Assembly (NCBI GenBank): GCA_005800405.1
Contig: SYFN01000136.1
Coordinates: forward strand, 1 to 5,809
Reading direction: 5' to 3'
DNA length: 5,809 bases
Origin: Burkholderiales bacterium
GTDB taxonomy: Bacteria > Pseudomonadota > Gammaproteobacteria > Burkholderiales > Burkholderiaceae_D
Below the pieces are notes generated by a model. The model ran no database searches, was not told the origin of the DNA, and worked only from the letters and a program-made list of their open reading frames with translations. Below, one piece after another: positions 1 through 5,809 of the stretch (positions within the stretch are counted from its first letter, which is position 1; each line of letters begins with the position of its first letter). The position numbers and the translations under genes are program-made.

Positions 1-264
1 ACCATCATCGCGCTGCTCGGACTCGATGCTGATCGCCAAGGCAGGACCAACCGCTTCGCACAATTTGCAGGCAAGGCAGCGCTCTTCGCCATTGGGATAG
101 CGGCGCAAGGCGTGCAATCCACGAAAACGCGGTGACTGCGGCGTTTTTTCTTCTGGAAATTGCACGGTGATCTTGCGTGCAAACATGTAGCGGCCTGTCA
201 GCGCAAGCCCCTTGAAGAGCTCCCGCAGCATCAGGCTTCCAAAAAAATCCTTGATCGCTTCCAT
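1..264 (-). CDS. nuoI: NADH-quinone oxidoreductase subunit I (TYKY type, 2x[4Fe-4S] ferredoxin), N-terminal half; one cluster cysteine replaced by Gly
   Basis: This is the 5' part of nuoI, 88 codons from the ATG at 264-262 to the window edge; the 3' half, with the second ferredoxin motif, is outside. NuoI is an 8-Fe ferredoxin-like subunit carrying clusters N6a and N6b, which link NuoG to N2 in NuoB. Family features visible are the amphipathic N-terminus [10 protein letters not shown], the [20 protein letters not shown] stretch (41-60) and the first cluster motif [14 protein letters not shown] (61-74). In this motif C63, C66 and C69 are present, but the expected fourth cysteine at position 73 is Gly (codon GGT at 48-46). 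In the family this residue ligates N6b, while the first three ligate N6a. The frame is otherwise intact and flanking residues are normal. An AAAGG site at 279-275 lies 10 nt upstream of the ATG. Whether the gene is functional, or the change is a sequence error, cannot be told from here. Confidence 0.93.
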   Translation of the reverse strand, partial: MEAIKDFFGSLMLRELFKGLALTGRYMFARKITVQFPEEKTPQSPRFRGLHALRRYPNGEERCLACKLCEAVGPALAISIESEQRDDG

Positions 265-320
265 GATTATTCAACCTTTATATTCGATTCCCTGAGTGCC
301 ATTCCATTCGGATGTCGCTC
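265..320. other. 56-bp nuoH-nuoI intergenic gap
   Basis: This is the longest non-coding stretch in the window. It holds the AAAGG ribosome-binding site of nuoI (279-275, minus strand) and several GAAT words in direct orientation on the minus strand, but no convincing hairpin, terminator or spaced promoter pair. It most likely serves only as the leader for nuoI within the same transcript. Confidence 0.6.
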
Positions 321-1388
321 TTACTTCCATATGTTCCATGGGGTTTGCATCCAGATCGCCACGATGACGAGGTAAATGACAGTCAGCGGTATGAAAACCT
401 TCCAGCCCAAACGCATGATCTGGTCATAGCGATAGCGCGGGAATGAAGCGCGCACCCAGATGAAGATCGAAACGACGAGGAAGGTCTTGATGCCCAGCCA
501 GATCCAGCCAGGGATGAAACTCAACATCTCCAGCGGTGCGCTCCATCCACCAAGGAACATCAGCGTAGCCAGGATGGAGACCAAGATCATGTTCGCGTAT
601 TCGGCGAGGAAGAACATCGCAAACGACATACCGGAATACTCCACCATGTGTCCGGCGACGATTTCCGACTCGCCTTCGACCACATCGAAAGGATGACGCG
701 AGGTTTCTGCAATACCCGAAATGATGTACACACCAAACATGGGCAATAGCGGTAGCCAGTTCCATGACAGGAAATTGAGTCCCATGTCGGCGAACACACC
801 GCGCGTCTGCCCGGCGACGATCTCCGAGAGGTTCAAACTGCCCGACACCATGAGCACAATAACGAACACAAAACCCATTGCAATTTCGTAGGACACCATC
901 TGCGCTGATGCCCGCATCGCGCCCAGAAACGCATACTTCGAATTCGATGCCCAACCAGCGATGATGACGCCATACACTTCCATCGAGGTGATGGCCATCA
1001 CGAACAACAGACCTGCATTCACATTGGCCAGAACGACTTCCGGTCCGAACGGAATGACAGACCAGGCGACCAGCGCCGGCATGATGGTCATTACGGGCGC
1101 GAGCACGAACAAGGCTTTATTCGCCTTGGCGGGGACGATGATTTCCTTGAGCAGCAGCTTGAGCGCATCAGCAATGGGCTGGAGCAGGCCGGCAGGACCC
1201 ACGCGATTCGGACCCAGACGCACGTGCATCCAGCCGATCATCTTTCGCTCCCACAGGGTGAGATAAGCAACGCATCCCATCAAAGGCAGCACCACCGCAA
1301 CGATCTTGATCAAAGTCCATGCCACAGGCCAAACGGGACCAAGGAGGCCAGCACCCGTCGTGGTCAGCGTCGAGAGAAACGCATCCAT
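321..1388 (-). CDS. nuoH: NADH-quinone oxidoreductase subunit H (ND1 type, membrane subunit at the quinone site)
   Basis: NuoH is the ND1-type integral membrane subunit. It joins the membrane arm to the peripheral arm and, with NuoD and NuoB, forms the quinone entry channel. The protein is 355 aa, with hydrophobic segments at roughly residues 20-45, 92-113, 118-146, 165-183, 211-226, 253-279, 293-311 and 331-347, in line with the eight helices of the family. Conserved cytoplasmic-side motifs are visible: LWERK (45-49), RLGPNRVGP (57-65), the loop [22 protein letters not shown] (split here at 226-239 and 240-247) and EYSG (250-253). The usual AETNR or AETHR of this loop reads AETSR. The chosen start is the ATG at 1388-1386, 8 nt after a GGAG site; a GTG one codon earlier is less well spaced. 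The start overlaps the nuoG stop by one base (TGATG). nuoI follows after 56 bp. Confidence 0.97.
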   Translation of the reverse strand: MDAFLSTLTTTGAGLLGPVWPVAWTLIKIVAVVLPLMGCVAYLTLWERKMIGWMHVRLGPNRVGPAGLLQPIADALKLLLKEIIVPAKANKALFVLAPVMTIMPALVAWSVIPFGPEVVLANVNAGLLFVMAITSMEVYGVIIAGWASNSKYAFLGAMRASAQMVSYEIAMGFVFVIVLMVSGSLNLSEIVAGQTRGVFADMGLNFLSWNWLPLLPMFGVYIISGIAETSRHPFDVVEGESEIVAGHMVEYSGMSFAMFFLAEYANMILVSILATLMFLGGWSAPLEMLSFIPGWIWLGIKTFLVVSIFIWVRASFPRYRYDQIMRLGWKVFIPLTVIYLVIVAIWMQTPWNIWK

Positions 1389-3718
1389 CACGCTTTCTCC
1401 ACCGAAATGGCGCCGAACATGGGACCCAGTGCCGCTGTAGACGCATGGGCAGAGGCGACGCGAACGACATTGTCCGGTAAGCCGCGATCCACCGCGCAGT
1501 CAATCACAATGGTCGTCGTGCCCTGGCTGACGCGTACCTTGTCTCCCGGGGTCACACCGAGTTTTTCAGCCAGCGACAAAGAAAGCACCGCATGGGGTGC
1601 CCGCGCATCGGTGGTCTGCTGCAGTGACTCCGCACGACGGACGATCGCATCACTGAAATATAAAGGCACATCGGCCAAGCGCTCGATACCCTGAGATCGC
1701 TGCACGGGTTGAAGCGCGATGTCGGCATGGTTATTCAGGCGCACAGCAAGATCCAAACCATCGAGCTTGCTTGATCCCAGAATTTCGTTGCGGATTTCTT
1801 CGGAACTTTCGTAGGCAAAACCTTCAAGCGACAAGAGATTACCCAACACACGCAACACCTTCCACGCAGGACGCGTATCACCCAAAGGCTTGACGCTGCC
1901 GTTGAAGCTTTGCGCACGTCCCTCAGCGCTAACGAACGTACCCGAAGTTTCGGTGAAGGGCGATACAGGCAAGAGTACATCGGCAAATGCCATCGCGTGC
2001 TTGAAAGGCGACATCACCACGACCATCTCGGCCTGATTCACCGCACCGTGCGCAGTGCGCGGATCTGCACAATCCAATTCCGGTTCTGTATGAAGCAGAA
2101 GATAGGCTTTGCGCGCTTGAGCGACCAGACTGTGCGCATTGGCAGCACCGGCTGGGCGTGCATTTGCGAGGTAAGCACCGACGGTATTGGCGGCTTCGGT
2201 CAGATAACCGAAGCGTGCGTCCGTGTGGGTCGCAATCCATTGCGCCAATGCGTGCAACTGGCTTGCATGAGGATGTTGGGCTGCGGCGTTACCAAGGAAG
2301 ATGGCTCTGGGTTCACCCGACAGCAGGCTAGCCGCGATCTGCTTTGCGGTTGGCGATGGCTGCAGGTTGGCCAGCTCGGCAGGTGCACTGATGTTTTTGC
2401 TCTGTGCGATGGCAACAGCCACCTCGCCCAATTGCGCCACCCAGTCACCGGGGGCGGCAATCATTTTGTTCGCGACGGGCATCAGCAAATCGTCATCGGC
2501 CGCATACAGTAGTGAGAGACTTGCACCACGACGCACCGCGCTACGTAATTTTGCCGACAGCAGCGGATGATCTTTACGCAGGAAAGATCCGATCACGAAC
2601 ACTCGCTTGAGCTCGCTGAAGGCTTCGACCGACATACCCAACCAAGGAATGAATTTTGGATCCGCGATGGTGTCGGTCTGACGCAAACGGAAATCGACGT
2701 TGTCCGATCCAAGTCCGCGCACCAGTTTCTGCAGCAGCGATAGCTCTTCGAGTGTTGAATACGGCGTTGCGAGTGCTGCTATGGCATCAGCACCATGCTC
2801 ATAGCGGATATTACGCAAACCGTGAGACACATACTGAAGCGCGGTCTGCCAGTCAGTTGTCTGCCACTGACCATTCTGTTTGATCATGGGCGCTGTCAGA
2901 CGCTCTTCGCTGTTCAAGCCTTCATAAGAAAAGCGATCGCGGTCAGATAGCCAGCACTCATTGATTGCCTCGTTTTCTAATGGCAGTACGCGCATGACTT
3001 TCGCGCCTTTGACCTGCACGATGAGATTCGAACCGAGGCTGTCATGCGGACTCACGGATTTGCGGCGTGACAACTCCCAGGTCCGGGCGCTGTACCGGAA
3101 GGGTTTGGAAGTAAGTGCACCGACCGGGCATAAATCGATCACGTTGCCAGACAATTCAGAATCAACGGTCTTGCCAACAAACGAGGTGATTTCCGAGTGC
3201 TCACCACGACCAAGCATACCGAATTCCATGACGCCGGCAATTTCCTGGCCAAAACGAACGCAGCGCGTGCAATGAATGCACCGGCTCATTTCCTTCATGG
3301 AGATCAGAGGGCCAACATCCTTGGCATGCACCACGCGTTTTTCTTCGTGATAGCGCGAAGCGGAAGGACCATAACCCATGGCTAGATCCTGCAATTGGCA
3401 TTCGCCACCCTGATCACAGATTGGACAATCCAGCGGATGATTCAGAAGCAGAAATTGCATCACGTCTTTTTGTGCGCGAACGGCTTTTTCGCTGTGCGTG
3501 CGAACAATCATGCCCGGCGTGACGGGCGTTGCACAAGCTGGCAGCGGCTTGGGTGCTTTCTCGACTTCGACCAGACACATACGGCAGTTCGCCGCAATCG
3601 ACAATTTCTTGTGGTAACAAAAATGCGGGATATAAGTACCCAGCTGATTGGCAGCATCCATCACCATGCTGCCCTCTTTTACTTCGACTTTTTTGCCGTC
3701 TATTTCAATCTCAACCAT
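1388..3718 (-). CDS. nuoG: NADH-quinone oxidoreductase subunit G (75 kDa type, clusters N1b, N4, N5)
   Basis: NuoG is the largest peripheral-arm subunit and carries electrons from NuoF toward NuoI. With the ATG at 3718-3716 it is 776 aa. It begins with a ferredoxin-like [2Fe-2S] domain with ligands C34, C45, C48 and C62 (N1b). Next comes the His-Cys motif H94-x3-C98-x2-C101-x5-C107 (N5), then C147, C150, C153 and C197 (N4). From about residue 218 onward is the degenerate molybdopterin-oxidoreductase-like domain, which binds no cofactor in complex I. The extra cysteine group for cluster N7, found in E. coli and Thermus, is absent: the region around 221-231 reads [12 protein letters not shown] longer reading from a TTG at 3754 would overlap nuoF and add non-family residues, so the ATG giving MVEIEIDGK was chosen. 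Its ribosome-binding site is weak (GGA at 3727-3725), so coupling to nuoF is likely. The TGA shares its A with the nuoH ATG. Confidence 0.97.
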   Translation of the reverse strand: MVEIEIDGKKVEVKEGSMVMDAANQLGTYIPHFCYHKKLSIAANCRMCLVEVEKAPKPLPACATPVTPGMIVRTHSEKAVRAQKDVMQFLLLNHPLDCPICDQGGECQLQDLAMGYGPSASRYHEEKRVVHAKDVGPLISMKEMSRCIHCTRCVRFGQEIAGVMEFGMLGRGEHSEITSFVGKTVDSELSGNVIDLCPVGALTSKPFRYSARTWELSRRKSVSPHDSLGSNLIVQVKGAKVMRVLPLENEAINECWLSDRDRFSYEGLNSEERLTAPMIKQNGQWQTTDWQTALQYVSHGLRNIRYEHGADAIAALATPYSTLEELSLLQKLVRGLGSDNVDFRLRQTDTIADPKFIPWLGMSVEAFSELKRVFVIGSFLRKDHPLLSAKLRSAVRRGASLSLLYAADDDLLMPVANKMIAAPGDWVAQLGEVAVAIAQSKNISAPAELANLQPSPTAKQIAASLLSGEPRAIFLGNAAAQHPHASQLHALAQWIATHTDARFGYLTEAANTVGAYLANARPAGAANAHSLVAQARKAYLLLHTEPELDCADPRTAHGAVNQAEMVVVMSPFKHAMAFADVLLPVSPFTETSGTFVSAEGRAQSFNGSVKPLGDTRPAWKVLRVLGNLLSLEGFAYESSEEIRNEILGSSKLDGLDLAVRLNNHADIALQPVQRSQGIERLADVPLYFSDAIVRRAESLQQTTDARAPHAVLSLSLAEKLGVTPGDKVRVSQGTTTIVIDCAVDRGLPDNVVRVASAHASTAALGPMFGAISVEKA
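1397..1400 (-). promoter_or_regulatory. Ribosome-binding site of nuoH (GGAG)
   Basis: GGAG on the minus strand lies 8 nt upstream of the ATG at 1388-1386 and 5 nt upstream of a GTG at 1391-1389. The spacing favours the ATG as the nuoH start. The site lies within the last codons of nuoG, in keeping with coupled translation through the TGATG overlap. Confidence 0.7.
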
Positions 3719-3729
3719 GGCGAGTCCGG

Positions 3730-5025
3730 TCAGAGGCACGTGGGCACAAGACAACGCTTGTGCTCGATGTGATACGCAAATTCATCAGTAAAGTTCTTGA
3801 CCATCGCACGAACTGGCATCGCAGCAGCATCGCCTAGCGCGCAAATAGTACGACCCTGAATACCATCAGCGACAGAGTTGAGTATGTCGAGATCATCTGC
3901 CCTGCCCTGTCCGTGTTCAATTCGATGCACCATGCGGTAGAGCCAGCCTGTGCCTTCGCGACAGGGCGTGCATTGGCCGCAGGATTCTTCGTAGTAGAAG
4001 TACGAAAGACGTAGCAGAGATTTCACCATACAACGTGTCTCATTCATCACGATCACAGCACCGGAGCCCAGCATGGATCCGGTTTTGGCAATCGAGTCAT
4101 AGTCCATATCCGTTTGCATCATCACATCACCCGTCAGCACTGGCATGGACGAGCCACCGGGGATGACGGCTTTGATTTTCTTGCCATCACGCATGCCACC
4201 AGCCAGCTCAAGCAGCGTTGCGAACGGCGTGCCGAGCGGGACTTCGTAGTTACCTGGACGTGCGACATCACCCGACACAGAAAAAATCTTGGTGCCACCG
4301 TTGTTGGGTTTGCCAGCGGCCAGATAGGCTTCACCGCCCAGATTCATGACGAACGGTACCGCGGCAAACGTTTCGGTGTTGTTGATCGTAGTTGGCTTGC
4401 CATACAAGCCAAAGCTCGCGGGGAAAGGTGGTTTGAAACGTGGCTGACCTTTTTTACCTTCGATAGATTCCAGCAGAGCCGTCTCTTCGCCACAGATGTA
4501 AGCACCGTAGCCATGGAAAGCATGCAGCTGAAAACTGAAATCGGTGCCAAGAATGCGATCTCCAAGGAAGCCTGCCGCGCGCGCTTCTTCCAGGGCCTCT
4601 TCAAAGCGATCGTAGACATCCCATATTTCGCCGTGAATATAGTTGTAGCCGACTGAAATACCCATCGCATACGCACCGATCGCCATGCCTTCGATGACGG
4701 AATGCGGGTTGTAACGAAGGATGTCGCGATCTTTAAATGTACCTGGCTCGCCCTCATCGGAATTACAGACCAGATATTTCTGTCCTGGAAACTGACGTGG
4801 CATGAAGCTCCACTTCAAGCCCGTCGGAAAACCTGCGCCACCGCGACCGCGCAGCGAGGATGCCTTTAATTCGGCAATGACCTGCTCGGGCGTGATATTT
4901 TCAGTCAGGATGCGGCGTAGCGCAGAATAACCACCGCGCCTCACATAATCGGCGAGATGCCAGTTACTGCCGTCGAGGCCCGCGAGTATCAGTGGTTTGA
5001 TATGACGGTCATGAAGGCTGCTCAT
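3730..5025 (-). CDS. nuoF: NADH-quinone oxidoreductase subunit F (51 kDa type, FMN/NADH site, [4Fe-4S] cluster N3)
   Basis: NuoF is the NADH-oxidising subunit. It binds NADH and FMN and passes electrons into the cluster chain through N3. The protein is 431 aa, typical of the family. The glycine-rich [14 protein letters not shown] (residues 59-72) and the [15 protein letters not shown] stretch (87-101) belong to the FMN/NADH-binding fold. [19 protein letters not shown] (172-190) is also a family signature, and a SLBB-like segment follows around residues 245-330. The N3 ligands are C349, C352 and C355 in [12 protein letters not shown], plus C395 in TICALGDA; all four are intact. The ATG at 5025-5023 has a strong GGAGGAG Shine-Dalgarno inside the end of nuoE and overlaps the nuoE stop by 4 bp. 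This suggests coupled translation of two subunits that form one subcomplex. nuoG follows after 11 bp. No anomaly was seen in the protein itself. Confidence 0.98.
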   Translation of the reverse strand: MSSLHDRHIKPLILAGLDGSNWHLADYVRRGGYSALRRILTENITPEQVIAELKASSLRGRGGAGFPTGLKWSFMPRQFPGQKYLVCNSDEGEPGTFKDRDILRYNPHSVIEGMAIGAYAMGISVGYNYIHGEIWDVYDRFEEALEEARAAGFLGDRILGTDFSFQLHAFHGYGAYICGEETALLESIEGKKGQPRFKPPFPASFGLYGKPTTINNTETFAAVPFVMNLGGEAYLAAGKPNNGGTKIFSVSGDVARPGNYEVPLGTPFATLLELAGGMRDGKKIKAVIPGGSSMPVLTGDVMMQTDMDYDSIAKTGSMLGSGAVIVMNETRCMVKSLLRLSYFYYEESCGQCTPCREGTGWLYRMVHRIEHGQGRADDLDILNSVADGIQGRTICALGDAAAMPVRAMVKNFTDEFAYHIEHKRCLVPTCL

Positions 5026-5501
5026 TTTTTTAGCTCCTCCAGCAAGGCATCGATTTTTTCATTTGACATGTGGCTACACATGCGCTTGTTATTGACCAGC
5101 AGGACAGGCGCATCGCCACAAGCCCCCATGCACTCGCCTTCAACAAGCGTGAAATGACCGTCTGCGGTGGTTTCACGATAGTCAATACCAAGTTTTTCCT
5201 TTAAATGAAGCGCTGCCTTGTTGCCATCTGAAAGTGCACAAGGCAGATTGGTGCAAATCGTGATCTTGTGATTGCCTGTGGGCTTGAGGTTATACATGTT
5301 GTAGAACGTAGCCACTTCTTGCACCGCAATCGCAGGCATGCCAATATAATCGGCGATGTCTTGCATCACGTCCGGTGCCAGCCAGCCTTTTTCATCCTGC
5401 GCGATCGCGAGCGCAGCCATGACCGCCGACTGTCGCTGATCCGCTGGAAACTTTGCCAGTTCACGATCTATTTTCTTGTACGCTTGCTCTGTTAACAGCA
5501 T
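5022..5501 (-). CDS. nuoE: NADH-quinone oxidoreductase subunit E (24 kDa type, [2Fe-2S] cluster N1a)
   Basis: NuoE is the 24 kDa-type subunit of the NADH dehydrogenase module, located on the cytoplasmic side at the tip of the peripheral arm beside NuoF. The protein is 159 aa, a normal length for the family. An N-terminal helical part (about residues 1-75, with [13 protein letters not shown] typical of the family) precedes a thioredoxin-like [2Fe-2S] domain. The four cluster ligands are all present: C83 and C88 in CTNLPC, and C124 and C128 in CMGAC. The ATG at 5501-5499 is supported by an AAGG ribosome-binding site (5512-5509), 7 nt upstream. The gene lies 27 bp after nuoD, and its stop codon overlaps the nuoF start as ATGA. 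The last codons, CTA AAA AAA TGA, contain a run of seven A's that matches a -1 slippery heptamer (see the separate entry). Family and function are clear. Confidence 0.97.
   Translation of the reverse strand: MLLTEQAYKKIDRELAKFPADQRQSAVMAALAIAQDEKGWLAPDVMQDIADYIGMPAIAVQEVATFYNMYNLKPTGNHKITICTNLPCALSDGNKAALHLKEKLGIDYRETTADGHFTLVEGECMGACGDAPVLLVNNKRMCSHMSNEKIDALLEELKK
5025..5031 (-). other. A7 tract at the nuoE-nuoF junction matching a -1 slippery heptamer
   Basis: The minus strand carries seven consecutive A's. In the nuoE frame they read CTA AAA AAA TGA, which is an A_AAA_AAA heptamer of the X_XXY_YYZ type, directly before the stop. A -1 slip on the last AAA would place the nuoF ATG as the next codon and continue in the nuoF frame, giving a NuoE-NuoF fusion (...[10 protein letters not shown]...). 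The pattern is seen directly; that slippage happens is only inference. The nearby Shine-Dalgarno is closer to the heptamer than in the known dnaX-type signal, and no strong downstream stem was found. Confidence 0.4.
5034..5040 (-). promoter_or_regulatory. Strong ribosome-binding site of nuoF, inside the nuoE coding end
   Basis: On the minus strand the sequence reads GGAGGAG followed by CTAAAAAA and the nuoF ATG, a spacing of 8 nt. This is a near-ideal Shine-Dalgarno and confirms the nuoF start at 5025. It also encodes the last glutamates of NuoE (GAG GAG), so initiation on nuoF happens while ribosomes finish nuoE. Among the junctions in this window it is the strongest site. Confidence 0.85.
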
Positions 5502-5528
5502 TGTTTTGCCTTGTGGATGAATACGTAA

Positions 5529-5809
5529 TCAGCGATCAATCTCGCCGAACACGATGTCCTGGGTACCAATGATCGTCACAGCATCGGCGATCATGTGCCC
5601 TTTCGCCATTTCATTGAGTCCCTGCAGGTGCGCATAACCGGGCGCGCGTATCTTCAGCCGGTAGGGCTTGTTTGCGCCGTCGGATACAAGGTAGATACCG
5701 AACTCGCCCTTCGGATGCTCTACTGCTGCATAGGCCTCGCCCTTGGGCACATGGAAACCCTCAGTGAACAGCTTGAAATGGTGAATCAGCTCTTCCATGT
5801 TCGACTTCA
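5529..5809 (-). CDS. nuoD: NADH-quinone oxidoreductase subunit D (49 kDa type), C-terminal part only
   Basis: This is the 3' end of nuoD; the gene starts outside the window and only the last 92 residues are seen, ending in ...DIVFGEIDR and a TGA at 5531-5529. NuoD is a peripheral-arm subunit related to the large subunit of [NiFe] hydrogenases. It lies next to the terminal cluster N2 and, with NuoH, forms the quinone-binding pocket. The diagnostic stretches visible here are the [15 protein letters not shown] segment, the [13 protein letters not shown] segment and the closing [19 protein letters not shown], all hallmarks of the C-terminus of this family. The reading frame is open to the window edge with no stop or frameshift. 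A NuoC-NuoD fusion, as in E. coli, cannot be judged because the N-terminus is missing. nuoE follows after 27 bp. Identification is essentially certain. Confidence 0.97.
   Translation of the reverse strand, partial: KSNMEELIHHFKLFTEGFHVPKGEAYAAVEHPKGEFGIYLVSDGANKPYRLKIRAPGYAHLQGLNEMAKGHMIADAVTIIGTQDIVFGEIDR

Noticed and set aside
265..320. Possible internal promoter before nuoI (TATAAA-like word on the minus strand)
   Set aside because: The word overlaps the ribosome-binding site and has no -35 element at proper spacing; an AT-rich leader explains it.
424..954. 176-codon open frame on the minus strand
   Set aside because: It is in another frame inside nuoH, which is a full-length membrane protein with all family motifs.
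1224..1694. 156-codon open frame on the plus strand spanning the nuoG-nuoH junction
   Set aside because: It is antisense to two clear genes and has no recognisable domain.
1910..2512. 200-codon open frame on the plus strand
   Set aside because: It lies wholly antisense to nuoG, has no family resemblance and carries no ribosome-binding context; it is a by-product of codon bias in nuoG.
3719..3754. Longer nuoG start at a TTG (12 extra residues)
   Set aside because: It would overlap the end of nuoF by 25 bp and add residues not found in the family. The ATG at 3718 gives the canonical MVEIEIDGK start.
4114..4656. 180-codon open frame on the plus strand
   Set aside because: It is antisense to nuoF with low-complexity, non-family sequence. 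nuoF is intact and conserved across the whole stretch.
5002..5012. Palindrome ATGACGGTCAT near the start of nuoF, considered as a frameshift-stimulating hairpin or operator
   Set aside because: It encodes the ordinary HDRH residues of NuoF. As RNA it gives only about a 4-bp weak stem with a 3-nt loop, and nothing similar recurs in the window.
1..5809. A novel system, mobile element, RNA gene or CRISPR array in the window
   Set aside because: Coding density is nearly complete with conserved complex I subunits in their standard order. The only gaps are 27, 11 and 56 bp, leaving no room for an extra system, and no inserted domains were seen.

Overview
The window is a central piece of a bacterial nuo operon, which encodes the proton-pumping NADH:ubiquinone oxidoreductase (respiratory complex I). 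All genes lie on the minus strand. In transcription order (high to low coordinates) they are the 3' end of nuoD, complete nuoE, nuoF, nuoG and nuoH, and the 5' half of nuoI. This is the conserved D-E-F-G-H-I order. No gene unrelated to complex I, mobile element, RNA gene, CRISPR array or repeat family was seen.

Protein style points to a betaproteobacterium, probably Burkholderiales and perhaps Oxalobacteraceae-like. The signs are a NuoE of 159 aa, a NuoF of 431 aa, a NuoG of 776 aa without the extra N7 cluster cysteines, a NuoH of 355 aa, and a NuoI N-terminus of the short betaproteobacterial type. GC content is moderate by eye (low to mid 50s percent). The taxonomic call is inference from remembered family sequences, not from a search.

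Layout: nuoD (partial) ends at 5529. A 27-bp gap leads to nuoE (5501-5022). nuoE overlaps nuoF by 4 bp (ATGA; nuoF 5025-3730). An 11-bp gap leads to nuoG (3718-1388), whose TGA shares one base with the nuoH ATG (1388-321). A 56-bp gap leads to nuoI (from 264, running off the window at base 1). The spacing suggests one polycistronic mRNA with translational coupling. No promoter or terminator is visible inside.

How the products work together: NuoF binds FMN and oxidises NADH. Electrons pass through NuoF (N3) and NuoG (N1b, N4, N5), then the NuoI clusters N6a and N6b, then N2, to quinone in the pocket shaped by NuoD and NuoH. NuoE carries the off-path N1a cluster. NuoH anchors the peripheral arm to the membrane arm.

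Most of the window is ordinary. The one real anomaly is in NuoI. The first ferredoxin motif reads C63-x2-C66-x2-C69-x3-G73-P, so the fourth cysteine, which in the family ligates cluster N6b, is replaced by glycine (GGT). A smaller curiosity is the nuoE/nuoF junction, where a run of seven A's forms a perfect A_AAA_AAA slippery heptamer in the nuoE frame. A -1 slip there would enter nuoF exactly at its start codon.
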